Source: Fistularia commersonii (lineage: Eukaryota; Chordata; Actinopteri; Syngnathiformes; Fistulariidae). Taken from it: 64,000 nt of DNA. Every line of letters begins with the position of its first letter. The stretch's first letter is position 1. Both the position numbers and the translations under genes were made by a program. Of this stretch, positions 1 to 12,595 are shown piece by piece. The stretch lies in contig JBBMNZ010000007.1 in the NCBI GenBank assembly GCA_037954325.1, forward strand, positions 11,775,501 to 11,839,500. Direction: 5' to 3'. The notes beneath the pieces were generated by a model, which made no database searches, was not told the DNA's origin, and worked only from the letters and a program-made list of their open reading frames with translations.

Positions 1-39
1 CTATTCTGCAAGAAAAGGCTCGGAAATGTCAGCAAAGCC

Positions 40-960
40 AATCAAAATCATAATCAGAAAAACTTTATTTGTACCCAAGTTGGTATTGGGGGGGGCACAT
101 GGGGTAGCAGCATCAGAGTCATGAACATGTGAACATCAAGAATAACATTTGAAAAAAATGAAAATGAAAGAGAAGATAATTATAATATATATATATATAA
201 ATAAAAAATTGAAAATTGTCGGTACAAAATCGCTCTTCATTTTTATATTAATTATACATTATCAGCATTAATTACACTCGGCGGGGGGGCTGCCGTGGAG
301 ATGAGGCGTTTACAGGGTTGCTAGGAACTGAGGAGTTGGACAGCTCTGGGGACGAAGGTTGCCCTTCTCCTCTGGGTTTTACAGGCGGGGGCAAGGGGAT
401 CTGCGACCAGAGGGGAGCCACTCGAAAGGCGTATGTAAGACGTGGGACTGATCTGCGTTGATCGGCTGTTTTTAATATTTGATTGTCGTTAAAGCAGGTG
501 AAAGGTCTGAGGGGTTGGCCAATTATTTTGGAGCAGACCAAGGCGGTGCGCTCCAGGCGATTCCTGTTGTGTTGGGTAATGGAGTGTAACCAGCAGGTGA
601 AGGAGAAGGTCATTATGTTCTCAATGAAAGCGTAATAGAAGATAGTTCGGATTGTGCTGCTAAGCCCAAATTACCTCAGTTTCCTGAGCAGGTACTGCCA
701 TTGGTGACATTTCTTGATGATCTCCTCAGTGTTAAAGAACCTCAGAAGGTTGTCGAAGACAGTGCCCGGGTACCTGCACTCCTTCACCATCTCAACTGGC
801 TTCCCCATATGGTGGTGGTGATTGCTTCTGCCAGTTGCCTCTGCCTACTGGAGAATGTGATGACCATGTCCTTTGTCTTGCTTACATTCAGCTTCAGGCA
901 GGAGGCTTCGCACCAGAGCGTGAAGTCCTGAAGGGCTGAGTCGTGGTGGAGTGTGGGACC
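40..960 (-). mobile_element. LINE 3' fragment (L2/Rex1-like reverse transcriptase C-terminus and 3' UTR)
   Basis: Read on the minus strand, 858-897 encodes LKLNVSKTKDMVITF, the LNVSKTKEM-type block of the reverse transcriptase of L2/Rex1-class fish LINEs. Further downstream, 272-613 encodes a tail of the type FSFTCWLHSITQHNRNRL, also found at the end of this ORF. The remaining sequence down to about position 50 would be the 3' UTR. Frameshifts and stops separate the blocks, so this is a dead copy truncated at the 5' side. The family name is from memory of the consensus and the exact clade is uncertain. Confidence 0.7.
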
Positions 961-2349
961 AGACAGTAGGGACAGGAGGGCAAAAAAGAGCCAATGTGTC
1001 GTGGAGCCAATTGTAGTTTATTAAAAGATAATGCGTTACCTTGCATCACTCCCAAGATAAGAAGAAACTGCCCAAACAAATTAGCAGGGCCAATGCCAAT
1101 GTGCAGTAAAAGCCAGTGCGTGTACGTTGATAAAAATTTGAAAAAGAGCAAATCCAAAGGAGTTCCTGACTACGACTCCCGCTGCTGATTTAAGAGAGCA
1201 GCGTTGTCTGTTGGGACGGGCTCTTGTCTCCCCGAATGTTTTTTGAGCTGCCGAATTGTGTTCCTGCGAGCATGCATATCATACAAAACACAAGTGGAAT
1301 GCTGAAACCACCGTGCAGCGTGTTGACAATATCCACCTATTGGTATATTGATTTGCTTGACCTTTTGCGAAAGTATGGACAGACTGCTAATGGATGTACA
1401 GCGGCAACATGAGCCGTAGTTACGCATTTGTACAAATAAAGGCATGACACAATGCTGCCATTTATTCTAACAAGGTAACATAATGCCTCTGTTTCTTTTT
1501 TCAATTAAATTCTGAATAGTTAGAATCTAGAACATTGTCATTTTCATGCGATTCATTGTGTTATGATTGGGAAAAATGTACTATTTCTTCAAATACTTAA
1601 TTAACAATTGAAGTCCTTCACCTTTACCTTTTTGCATCAGCTAAGGTGTTTGCTTGTGTGTGTTTGTGTGTGTGTGTGTGTTTGTGTGCGAGAGAGAAGA
1701 CACAGCTATTTATTATTGTACTCATATGCATAGACTCTCAGTAAATTTGCATAATCATTGACTTGTGAGTAAGCAGGCAAAAGCCGCAGGCTAATTATTG
1801 CTCGTCCTATGCAACCATATCCCCGACCGATGCTAAATAAGGTAGAAATATAAGATGTGAATAATGTAGTTTGTGTCTCAAATTGCTGCCATTAATCATT
1901 TTAAATTTTCAAGGGTTTCTTTTCAACACCCGTCAGAAGGCCACAGACTCATCTCTGCGGCCGCCCCACTGTTTGACTCCCGAAGCTGAAACAATTACAG
2001 TGTATATTTTTTAATGTTCTCACTTTCAATGTTGAAGAAAAAAATCACACATTATGATTTTTTCCCTTGATATAAAGGCAGTCTTTAAATGCACGAAAAC
2101 CTGGAAAAGTTTTCAGTATTTAACAATGTCTTAAAAATTTAATATGGGGGATCTTATGAATAATGGGCACGCAGATTAATGATAGTAAGCTTTAATCATT
2201 TTTATTCCAACAGTTCAATTTTAATTTAACCCTGCACTGCAACTTTCATGAAGACACACTCCAATGCGGTTACAATCAGAGAGGCAGGATATTTAACTTA
2301 TTTCCATCTATTTTGTTTTTGGTTTGGTATCCTAAACTCCAGAATGCAG

Positions 2350-2350
<1 letters not shown>
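961..2350. other. Non-coding stretch with no recognised gene
   Basis: AT-rich single-copy-looking sequence. It has a short imperfect TG tract at about 1657-1690 and no recognisable exon or transposon. Confidence 0.5.
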
Positions 2351-2353
<3 letters not shown>

Positions 2354-2397
<44 letters not shown>

Positions 2398-2423
2398 TGT
2401 GTGTGTGTGTGTGTGTGTGTGTT
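2354..2423. repeat. (GT)n microsatellite, interrupted
   Basis: About 35 GT units, with one TCTG interruption near 2397. The Cys-Val open frames that cross it are an artefact of the repeat. Confidence 0.97.
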
Positions 2424-2629
2424 TCTTGCATGACTGACAGTCTACAACATGGGCGGGCAAAGCATGAGTATGCTCATTGTTTTCCAAAATGCATTGATTT
2501 CAGGACGATTTCAGAATTGCATTGATTTTTCTAACACAGTAGAGAAACTTGCAGTCTAGTTGATCTTGCTTTTTTGTAACAATTCTCAGGATGGATCCCA
2601 GGTGTTGGTCAGTTAACTTGGCAGCATCT

Positions 2630-2895
2630 TATGTGCCATCATCTGAATGTTTGGAATCATGGCTAATCGCTAATTTGAATGCGAGCATACAACTTGGTAC
2701 TTGAAACTTTTTTCTGAGTCTGTAAATTAGCCAACAACCTCTGATCTGCAGCTGCCCGTTCTTGCTTCGACTGCTCATGAGCATAGTTAGCATGCTTTGT
2801 GGCAAAGCGATTGCTGCTATTGTATTCTTTGAAAACCGCAACAGTTGCTTGGCATATCAGGCATTCAACGGTTGATCGGACTTCAGTGAAAAAAT
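2630..2895 (-). mobile_element. hAT-type transposase fragment: BED zinc finger region
   Basis: On the minus strand the sequence from about 2894 downward encodes FFTEVRSTVECLICQATVAV, then FKEYN and NRFATKHANYAHEQSKQER. This is the C-x2-C ... H BED-finger pattern at the N-terminus of hAT transposases (ZBED and GTF2IRD2-like proteins). A frameshift follows near 2700, after which a SCMLAFKLA block can be read in another frame. Only the N-terminal part is left, and the fragment stops abruptly at 2895, where a LINE fragment begins. Confidence 0.75.
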
Positions 2896-3390
2896 GTTTT
2901 GTTATCTACTCCCTATTAAACTCCCTAGCAAACAGCAGTATGGTTTCATGCCTGGAAACAGCATGGGAGATGCAGTATTTGCTTTAGGAATGCTGTAGAG
3001 AAGCGCAGAGGTCAGAGAGAGCTGTGTTGTGCCTAGAAAACCATACAGCAGGGTGCCAAGAGATGAATTGTAGTATTGTGTGAGGCAGTCTGACGTGGCA
3101 GAGAAGTATGTTAAACTCGTTTAGGACATGTATGCTCGCTGTGAGATAGTGGTGAGATGTGCTGCATGTGTGACAGAGAAGTTCAAGGTGGAGGTTGGAC
3201 TATCAGGGATCAGCTCTGAGCCCCTTCTTGTTTGCTGTGGTGATGGACTGACTGATGGATGAGGTTAAACAGAGCTATGGACCATGTTTGCAGATGACAT
3301 TGTGATCAGGGAACAGGTGAGGGAAAATCTAGAGAGGTGGAGGTATGCTCTGGAAAGGAAAAGAATGAAGAACTAAATAAATAAATTAGA
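2896..3390 (+). mobile_element. LINE fragment: reverse transcriptase core, 5'- and 3'-truncated
   Basis: The nucleotide sequence follows the reverse transcriptase of the LINE whose 3' tails recur across this window. It includes the equivalents of the QYGFMP block, the AYDRVPR block (about 3045-3065), the GLxQGSALSPFLF block (about 3195-3230) and the FADDIVI block (about 3287-3310, read as TTTGCAGATGACATTGTGAT). Stops and frameshifts interrupt the frame. It lies on the + strand directly against the minus-strand hAT fragment. Confidence 0.75.
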
Positions 3391-4480
3391 ACTGAATCAG
3401 AACTGAAGAAGCATCTCGGATGAGGGGTGAATAATCTTCAAGTCATGAAGTTCAAACCCAGCTGCCACAACAGGAAGATTTCAACTACAATAAATTAAGT
3501 TTAATTAAAATAAAATTTGATGTTCAGCAGGCCAGATTTAAAAGCACAATGGGCCGCATATGGCCCACGGGCCGTAGGTTGCCTGTGCCTGGTCTCAAGA
3601 CGCACACAGCAAACGTACCTGGAGTGGCCTGGAGTCAGAACCCACTATGCAAGGCCTCTCCTTGCCACAATAATACACACCCATATACTCAAGGTGGGGT
3701 AGCCATGTGATTTTACGGCATAAAAAAAAGGGTACATGGGCAAAGTCATTAAGGTGAAATACGGCACGCTGACGCAGCGTGTTCATCCTCCCCTCTTAAG
3801 ACAGAGAGCCACGAGTGCTGTGCAATCAGCCATTTTATTTTCGTGAGATGAAGGCAGTGACCAGGTCTAATACAATAACAGATGTTTCTGCCATGCCACC
3901 ATTCAAAACTCATTCTTGCTTTCATAATGTCGTACACTGATTTAGATCCAGCACTCCAGGGCTCGCGTGTTGTCTTCCAGTGCACGTTCCAGTGCCGCAT
4001 TTGGATAAGCTCTTTTCTGCGGACCCCAATTACGACCGTTACTGCCGCCGGACCGAACTTTAAATCTTTTATTATTTGACGACGTGCTATTGAACAAGCG
4101 GTTGCTGTTATTCTGACACATGAGATAATTATTTTCAGAGGGGTTGTCACAAAAGGCCCATTGTAGCATCTAAATTGAAAAAAACAGAGATGGGCATACC
4201 ACCCCCTTCAAATTAATACAGCAATATAAAGCTGATGCTTTTACTTGACTACCAACGATTGCTGCGTTTCTGTCAGTTTGAACCCAGAACCTCCTGCACT
4301 GATGACTTGCCTCTACCTCCTGTCTCACCAATTTTTAAGAGCAGGGAGGTTTGATTACAAGCTATTGAAAACAGTATAATCTGTTATGCAAAAAATATAT
4401 ATACCTGTTGGACTTTGGTAAGACTTTGCATCACTGAATAATTAGGACTATGATACATTTTTATTTACTTTTTCGATTTT
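3391..4480. other. Non-coding stretch; short GGCCGCATATGGCCCACGGGCC-like repeat piece at about 3525-3600
   Basis: Around 3549-3590 a segment rich in GGCC resembles the 'gcatgtggcccacgggcc' block common in fish non-autonomous elements. The rest, including minus-strand open frames at 3749-4150, matches nothing I recognise. Confidence 0.35.
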
Positions 4481-4483
4481 ATC

Positions 4484-4518
4484 TCTCTCTCTCTCCACAC
4501 ACACACACACATATATAT
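4484..4518. repeat. Compound CT/CA/TA microsatellite
   Basis: Runs of CT, then CA, then TA dinucleotides. Confidence 0.9.
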
Positions 4519-4640
4519 AACCTTTATTTAACCAGGAAAAGCACACATGTATTTTTTTGTCCAGTGTGCCCTGTCCAAGACAGGCAGCAGCAGCACAGTT
4601 AACAAAGTTACGACAACAACTGACAATCAGCGGCAACGTG
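4519..4640. repeat. Dispersed teleost repeat fragment (AACCTTTATTTAACCAGG type)
   Basis: The string CTTTATTTAACCAGG, followed by CCAAGACAGGCAGCAGCA and an ACAAAGTTAC-like piece, matches a repeat widespread in fish genomes. Only a short fragment remains. Confidence 0.55.
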
Positions 4641-6365
4641 GTTATGATAAAAAGACTAAAATAATCAAATAACCAGATTTCTTGATCACAACCATAAAAA
4701 AAAAAAAAAAACACCATAAATCCAGGTGAAACAGATGTGTCCACTTCCAAGTCTTCAAGCATCCTCTTAAAAAACATCCACGATAGTAGTTTTTGAAGAT
4801 AATGTCAGGCCTTATATTATTTTAGGCTTAACTTGATTATTGGATTATCAAATGATGTAATGTATGATATTAGCATATTAACAAATGCAGATAATTTCAA
4901 TATACCGGTATGTGCTGTATATAAAAAGAACTTAGAAGTTAGCATGTTGGTTGTTGAGTTTCAGGTTAGTCAGACAATGCTGAGAAACAATGGTTACTTA
5001 TAACAGTCCTCTGATGGCTCACACAATCATTGTGTCATTTTAATTCTTAGGTAATTATGCCCAATCATATGTTATGATTGATTAATTATATTATTATTGT
5101 ATTTTATTTCTCAATTATCTCTATAGCTTAATAAATAAGATTATTCATATCAATGTATTGCATCCTGATTATTAAAATACAAGTAGGATAATGTTAGATT
5201 CACTGGCAAACTCTAAAGACTTTAATATTAATAAAATACAATGAATTAAGATAAAATAAAATGATAAAATAAAATAAAAAAAGACACAACCAAATTGTAA
5301 AAGAGAAAAAGATTAAGGCGTGAAGACTCCCCACGTGCTTAATTCTCACTCCTGATGCTCCATCTTTTCTAATCACCTCTACATCTGAACAGCCAATCAA
5401 TAAAATGTACCTGTAAATCTCCGGTAGGCCGCATGGGGGACCACGCCGAAGAAGAGAAGAGCGTCTATTTATTGCATCCCCCTAAAAGCCCCGAGGGCCC
5501 CATGGGCTCTATTATTTAGACGTGACGCAAAATTGAGGCGATGAGATTGACCGGGGTATTTTTTTTTCCCTCCCTGTCTGTTTTATTTGCCTCCCTCTCC
5601 TTCCTGTATGTGCGTGGTGTCTGCTGTCCAGCTGGGATTCATCTACAGTCTGTGGGATTTAAAAAGAAAAAAAAAAAAACAATAACAAAGAACAGCTCAC
5701 TGCATTTTCTGCTTGTATATGGAAAATCCTATTTCGGATACACAAAGCAATTCAATTAAAAGCGTGTGCCTGAGGTATGATGAAAAATACATTGATGCTA
5801 CTTTTATTAAAGCGCATCTTTAATCGTCACTTTTTTAATTGTAATTTCAGGTAAGGTAATTTGTTTTTACTGATATTTCATCGTGCGTGCTACGTGTGCG
5901 ACTTTTTTTAATGAAATGTTCTGCATTTCTCAAGTGCTTACTTTCCTTTTTTCAAGCTGACTTTTATTTGATATATTTCAATTAATTTCTTGGGAATATT
6001 TTCACAATTGTCAGTTTTACACTTTTGCAGATTTGTGTGCAATTAATTGGTGTACCGTGTTCTGCGGCTGCTGTAGCGGAGACCATCCTGCAGATGCAAA
6101 ATCGTCTTTCTTCATTGTGTTCCACTGGGTCTCGTTCCCAGCGAGAGTTCATAGCTTCTCCAAAATTCTTTGCAGTTCTCAAAATTCCAAGTCCGCTGTC
6201 TCCCGAGGTCGGCCCTGAGTGAACTGACTAGGTTTCTGCAACTTTGCCTTTTGTGCTCAGAAGACCCTTTAATGGAAAAGTCTTGGGGGGGAGTTTGCAT
6301 CCTTAGTCAACATCCAAACACAGACCATCTGGAATCAGCCTTGACTGCGGGTTGGAATTGCTTAT
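4641..6365. other. AT-rich non-coding stretch with no recognised gene
   Basis: I see no exon or element that I can name. Short T runs and A runs account for the small open frames. Confidence 0.45.
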
Positions 6366-6590
6366 CTTATAGAAAGTAAGAGCTTTATTTTTGTCACATC
6401 CAGTTATACATACAGCACAACATCAGCGAAATTCAACCACTGCATTTTTAATTCATCATAGATGAACCATGAGCAGCAGGCAGCTGCTGAGCAGCACCGG
6501 GGGAGCAGTTAGGGGTTCAGCATCTCGCTCAACAACACTTCAGCGGTCGAGAAGACACTTGGGAATCACTTATATAGCATATTGTTTGAT
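6366..6590. repeat. Dispersed teleost repeat, copy 1 (related to 53095-53310)
   Basis: The order of blocks is a TTTATT...GTCA segment, then 'gaaattcaaccactgcat', 'catagatgaaccatgagcag', and 'caccgggggagcagtt', followed by a 'caacaacactt' block. The same blocks in the same order recur at 53095-53310, so the two are copies of one interspersed repeat, degraded to different extents. Confidence 0.65.
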
Positions 6591-6702
6591 ACCACGCTGC
6601 TGCAGATGTCTTGTGCACTGAGATGCAAGTTCTATTTTTTTCTACGTGAGATTTTGGTTCTACGAATCCACATGACACAGTGCCTTAATTCCTGTAGGAG
6701 TT

Positions 6703-6845
6703 ATTAAAGATAAGATAAACTTTATTGGTCCCCATTGGGGAAATCCTTATGTGACAGCAGGGTAACAGTTATAATATCAATAAATATGACAATTAGAAGA
6801 CAAGTAGAAGATAGCAAAAGACATCTACAAGTAAATAGACAGTCG
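6703..6845. repeat. Dispersed repeat tail (AGATAAGATAAACTTTATTGG type), copy 1
   Basis: It has an AGATA pentamer start followed by 'actttattggtccccattgg' and 'ggggaaatcc'. The same tail recurs at 22845-23350 after a much longer AGATA run. These are probably reverse-oriented 3' ends of a retroposon with a pentamer tail. Confidence 0.55.
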
Positions 6846-9097
6846 AGAGAACAACATCAATGATAAGAATGAACGTCAGAATGAAAAAAAAATCAAAACA
6901 GCAATGCTGAAAATAGACAACCAAAACAACAACAACAAGGATAGGAATATAAACAGACTAACAATGGCAATGATAAAAAAAAAAAAAAAAAAAATTAATA
7001 TATTTTTTTTCTGGTATTCTTGTTTGCTCGGCCAGACAAATTTTTTTATTTGTGGATGTGGTGAAAGAGAACATGAGAGAGGAGGATGGGTAGAAATTGA
7101 GTGAGATTGGGGAAGGTGATTGGCTGTGGCAAAGGGACGCTTTATCAAAGGTAAGATATTGGCAATTTTCCTCAAGTTTCTAGAGATTTAACACAAGAAA
7201 AAAAGGCAAAGAATTGCCCAAAACCAGACTGTAACTGACTGTGATTCCTCATTGTGTTAAATGTATGTTTTTGCTTAATATGAGGCAATTCCCTGATACG
7301 CCGTTGCAGTTAGACGGAAGCAGACACGTCTAGTTTGTCTGATAGGGTGTGGCTCAAACCAGCGTCGAGCGCTGGTCGATAACGTCGACTGCAGATGGGC
7401 GTCTCAGGTTGCCCCCGTTCTGTCCCGGGGCAGAATGTGAGCCCCCCTCAGAGCGCTGATCTGGATTCCCGCTTCCTGATCCTTCCTGCTCGCCTTTCTC
7501 CCGAGATCGGCATTGTCACCGGAGTTGGCTCGAGGCTCCGGTTACGCCCTTCCTTTCTCGTCCCGTCGAGATTCTTCCAAAGAAAGAGACTTAAAAAGGG
7601 CCTCACAATCTGGCTTTCAAGCTGCAGATACTTTTCAGGGTTGCAGTGTCTTTGTGCAACGACTTAGAGATGGTTGCATTAGAGAAAATGTGTAAGACTT
7701 GCACAGGCTGTGAAAACAATGGATGTTCAGACATTATCCTTGCATAAATTAGCTTTCTGCACAACAATGTTCATTTCAGCCGCTCGCATTTAAGGTCAAT
7801 TTGTTTTAGTCGCTCCACCTTGCACAATTAGAATAATTAAACCGTCACTTTGTCAAATGGAAATTGATTTTCGAGTTGTTCCCCTCTGTTTTAGGGTGCG
7901 GTTAGTTGGTTGGATTTATTTCATTTACCAAGGGACAATTCCATCCCTTTTTTTTTTCCAGCTTTGTTTCCTGTTTCATTACCCGGTCTGAAGACATGAT
8001 CCATCAGATAATGAAAACGCGGCGTCTCGGTTATTGGTTGTCTGCGGTGGTTATAACCTTCGCAGGGAAGACAGATTCGGATCAAAGGCTATGGGGGTGG
8101 AGAAGAAAATTGTCAAGTGTCACAAAGGGGCCAGACTATGTACTGGACACAACTTGTCAATGTGATGTCACAATGTCTGCCTCTGTAACAGTGCATCCAC
8201 TGAAAATAGACAACTTAATTTGAACACCCGGTAGGAGATGTGGAAGCTCCACTTTTTATTAGAGAATTCACTGGGAATAAATGTTGTCAGGGAATAGCCC
8301 GACTTTTTGAGGTGTATTATTTACATACATTTTATTGTCAGTTCATTTAATGTACATGTCTTTATGTCTCGGGAAAGACTATTTTTTTCCCCCCTTTAGA
8401 CCGGGGACTACCAAACCAGGGCTCAAACTGAGACTGTGTTCGAGAAGGAACCGATAAATGTTTTAGCATGAAGGCCGGGCATAGTTTGAGCTTAATACCT
8501 CAGAAGAAAGGATACCGTTTCCCACGCCCTCATCCACCCAAAAAAATAAAAATCATGAGTGCTACCCAGAACATTAAGGTGGGGAATATGCTGACACAGG
8601 AAACTTAAGAAGAAAAAGCTTCTCAAAAAGGAGCGGAAAAAAAAATTAAATCTGCCGACATCTGCTATTTTTTTTTCCCACATTCCTCAGATGAATCTAA
8701 ATATTTAACAAACTAATGTCATGTGTTCAAAGTTTGCCGGTGAACCTAAAAGAAGCTGCATCATAAATGCGGTGTCCCAGAAGAGTGTTACATTTTAATG
8801 ACTGTAATAATGGAAAGTTATATCTACAGTACACATATATACATATACATATATGTGTGTGTGTGTGTGTTCCCGAACAGAGCTGACCTTCAGTTCAAAC
8901 TCTGTTGGAGATTGTGAGTATTTTGGGGTCATCGCATTTAAGAATCACTGTTAACACCAAGGACGCCATTAAACTACTGTTCTGTATCAGGAGCCAATCA
9001 TATTAACACGGCACCATTAATCTTGACACTGCAGCTCTGAAGAATACTTTAAGAAATCAACACAAGGGCTGAGGGGATGAGCATGGTGGTGGAGTGG

Positions 9098-9128
<31 letters not shown>

Positions 9129-11638
9129 ACCACTCCATCCAGAGCGACCGACGCAAACTCCAGAAATGGATCTCAAATTGACAGCTCTGGTAATGAATTT
9201 AACGTAAGCTGTCAGAAAGTGCTCAGCATTACTGATGAGTTTGAAGAAAAAAAGCGTGTGCAAGCGAAACGCTTCATCACCTCCGAGAAGTAACGGACTT
9301 GAAATATTAATTGTGACACCGAAGATTGCCGTTTGCAACTTTCTGCTATCTTAGTTTTTATTAGCGGTTTGTTTTTTATTTTTATTAAGTGTTTAGAGTG
9401 AGTCACAGCCTTGCCTCATAGACGTGCACTGTAAAGATAGAACCTTAAATCCCACTTTTATGTGATTTTCCACACGCATACATTCAATAAAAACAATGTT
9501 AAATGCACAGCAGAGGAGAGCCTGATTGCAGTCTAATTCAGTTTGCTGGTGTTTTCAATATTAAAGTATTTAATATTCAAGTTATTTTCCCGGAGTCCAG
9601 TTCTAGTTTCCTGACGTGGACCAGTGTAAAGCTGCCATCACAGGGGGGCAGTGTTTTACAATTATTTCTCGAGCCAAGCCTATTGTTCCTGGAACTCTGG
9701 AAAGTAAAATTCTGCACCCCACCCACCCTATATTTCATTTTCCCATCTGAAAGAAGTCACTTAGATACATTGTACATGACATTGTGTCTCTTAGCTCCGT
9801 CATCAGGTAAATTCTTCATGGGGTTGCATTTCGAATGCTTCCTGAGGAACCGAACCTGTTGTCTGTGTTGCAGGAGCTTAGAAAAAAAAAAAAACACAAA
9901 AAAAAAAAACCCAACAAAAAAATGCAAATCAAACACCATCTGAGATTCTACAGGATGCCAGAAACCCGGACAACTCGACAACTCCCTCTCTCTCTCTTCG
10001 TCTCCGCATCTGTATTCCCTCTCGACCAATCCCCGCGTCTCTGAACGTACGTCCAATGTCTTTGTTTGCCGGCGCTGTCAAATAGACCACTTCTAATTAA
10101 ATCTCTCATGACTCTCCTGAGTCAAAGGCTGGCATCGCGTACTGCGGCGTTGGCTCCCAAGTCCAATGGGAGGATCACGGCTGAGTAATTTATATCGGAT
10201 GGATGAATTACTCTCGCTCTCCAATAACAGCCAACGCGCACAAATGCTAATTTATCATTAAAGTGGCATAAATTAAAAGGATAAGACATGCACTCCACTC
10301 CCCGATAAGATAAATGACACCTAATTACTTGAAAATGAGGGTTCCTGCTGTCCTGTTGGAGCAATTGTATATGAAAAAGAAATATGACAAGTGTCTTTTA
10401 AGGGGCCAATAGCCACTTACCAGGAGCTAATTGGGCTGAAGTGAGAGCCTTAATGGCTTCTTACAGGATTGCAATTCATACCGGAGCCGGAATAGACCGT
10501 TTCGCTGTGAAAGAGTAAATGTCACGGCCGGAAGGAGACAGGTGCCATCCTTTAAGGAGAGTCAGCCGCCACTTTCGCCCTCGCATATTCTTATCGCGTT
10601 CATAAATATTGTCACACTCCTATAAGTCCCTTTTTATTATAATAATGATGTATGGTTGAGTATCTGCGTTTGGAGGGGTCAGTCTAGTTCCAGTACGAGG
10701 AACCGTGCTGAAAAGAGATATTTTATTTTAGCCGCGGAGGAGGATGCCCGGCGTCTAAGAGGCTAGTGTCTACGGCCGAATTGGTATTTACTGCGCTTCC
10801 TCTCAGGAGTTTCATAGATGACTGCATCCATCGCGGTCAGCAAGACTCCATTAGGTACCCGGCAGCAGTTCCGAGGGGAGTGTGGAATCAGCAGGACCCC
10901 GTTGCTCACCCGAGACAGCGTGTTTGGGTAATGTTACTTCTATGCATTTAAGAGACTGTTTGAGGTTCAAAGGCAGACAAAGGCCTCATCCTTTATCTCT
11001 GTTCTGTCCTGCTGGAGGGCCTGGAAGTGGAAATATTTGGAAGCCCTCTTGGTGGTTTTAAAAGGGAAGTTTTCATCATAGCATGATGAAAACTTGTTTA
11101 TAAGGTTAAATTATGCAGGTGGATTTTTATCTGTAGCTGTAACAGAATGTCGATGAAGGGACTACTCTGTGTCTTATTCTTAAAGTACTTGGAACTTGAA
11201 ACACCCCAAAACCAACAAGCAGTTTTACCTCAGCCCGTGTTGTACAGTCAGCTCAGAAATTCAGATGATAAGCTGAATTTAGACAAAAAAAACTGTGCAG
11301 GCAGAATTTCATCCTAGGAACTACCCCCATCTAAAAGGAACCTTTCAGTTAGCGGGCCAGAGGAGCTCGGACCACTTTGTCGGTCCATTTCTTTCCATTT
11401 TGTTGCAAGAAAACAGCTGAACAATGGCCACAATAATTTTGGAAAATGGGTGCTCTGCAGTCAACAAAAAGTATTTGGTGAAGGTCTTTTGAGGTCCACC
11501 AAGCACCAAAGTCAAACAAGTTCCTACAGAACCATAAAAAGACCCTGCCTCAGAGAAGGCGCTAGATTGGTTCTAGGAACTGAGGTCCATGGTCCCTGGC
11601 TCCTATGCTATACTCATGCATTAGGGGACAACATAGTT
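6846..11638. other. Non-coding stretch; no gene recognised, possible conserved non-coding block near 10.1-10.7 kb
   Basis: It contains a poly-A run near 6976-6993, a GT tract at about 8850-8871, a CA tract at about 9099-9124 and an A-rich stretch at about 9880-9910. No protein-coding exon or transposon could be recognised. The block 10100-10730 is discussed separately. Confidence 0.4.
10100..10730. promoter_or_regulatory. Candidate conserved non-coding element (homeodomain-core rich)
   Basis: This repeat-free block has many TAAT/ATTA cores (for example GAGTAATTTATATC, CTAATTTATCATTAAAG, CACCTAATTACTTG, GAGCTAATTGGGC) mixed with moderate-GC sequence and no coding signature. It resembles intronic or intergenic enhancers near neuronal genes. 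This is inference from texture only, and an alignment to other fish would decide it. Confidence 0.25.
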
Positions 11639-11847
11639 CAGGGGTCAAACTCAATGCCCATGGGCCAGATCAGGCCAACAAACGGATTTAATCCAACTTA
11701 CAAAGCTAAAAGATACCAGTTTTCAGGGTTGAATTGAACAATAGGTACATTAACAGTGGTAAATATGTCATGATTTACCCATCCAACCCACTTGAGAATA
11801 GATTTTCCTCCATGTGGCCCCTGCGCTAAAATGAGCTTGACACCCTT
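11639..11847. mobile_element. Small hAT-like MITE with TIRs
   Basis: The left end CAGGGGTCAAACTCAATG and the right end AAATGAGCTTGACACCCTTG are imperfect inverted repeats of the CAGGGGTGTCAAACTCA type used by a common fish hAT-like non-autonomous element. Between them are GGGCCAGATCAGGCC and TGTGGCCCCTGCGC blocks. The length is about 209 bp. A longer related element is at 54484-55066. Confidence 0.7.
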
Positions 11848-12324
11848 GGCCAAGTTCCTGAAAAAGTTATAAGAACTAAAAGAGTTCATACAGTGCTAAA
11901 GTGACTAAAGAAGAGTAAAGATCTTAAATGATCCACCAATGAATCTAAGTTTATTCATGTGATGGGAAGATCTGCTGAGCATACATATAGAGGATGAACT
12001 CCAACCCCCCGGTGGAATTTCAGAGAGTGATGACTGGCGGCGTGAGGGGCGGACGTTCTTCGGGCCTCTGTTGCGCCTGTTGTGACAGGAACGTGAGAAA
12101 CTGCTGCCGGACAAAGACGAGGTCGAGAGAGGCTGTCGAGCAGAAGTCCGTCGCACTCGGCTGGTCGAAAGCGCTTCTGGAACTACAGAGGCACTGAACC
12201 AAAAACAAAAACTCCAGCATGAGATGGACTTTCGGGAGGACGGGGTTGACTTTCAGGCTCTTTTACCAAGGTTAAAGCAAAGATTTCTTTAACTATATTA
12301 GAGGTAATAATATTACTATCCCAG

Positions 12325-12595
12325 CTGTCATTGGGCAATAGGCAAGCACTCTAGGGACCGGTTGCCTGTACAACCAAAGAGACGTACAACCAAATTAGAG
12401 TCTCCAATGAACCTCCTTCATCGTTTTGGACTGTGGCTGGAAACCAGAGAACCGAAAGGAAACCCTCGCAGACACTGGGAGAACGTGCAAACTCCACAGA
12501 GAAAATCCCAAACCAGGGACTTTCTCACTGTGAGGCTGAAGCACCAACCTGTGCGCCACCATGCCACCCAGCGGACCACTTATTGTTTTTCCTTA
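12325..12595 (-). repeat. Abundant teleost interspersed repeat ('header-row' repeat), minus-strand copy
   Basis: It contains the reverse complement of the well-known block order: gene-like cue (GTGCGCCACCATGCC), 'gtttgattcc', 'ggagtttgcacgttctcc', 'gtgtctgcg', 'ggtttcc', then 'ggagactctaa'. On the plus strand this reads 'gagtctccaatgaacctcc', 'gaaaccagagaaccgaaagg', 'gggagaacgtgcaaactcc'. It is one of at least seven copies in this window. Confidence 0.7.

Noticed and set aside
2248..2525. Cys-Val repeat proteins (also near 31533-32092 and on the minus strand at 61844-62266)
   Set aside because: Translations of (GT)n/(CA)n microsatellites.
3749..4150. Minus-strand frame of 133 codons
   Set aside because: No family signature, and it overlaps another minus-strand frame in a different phase.
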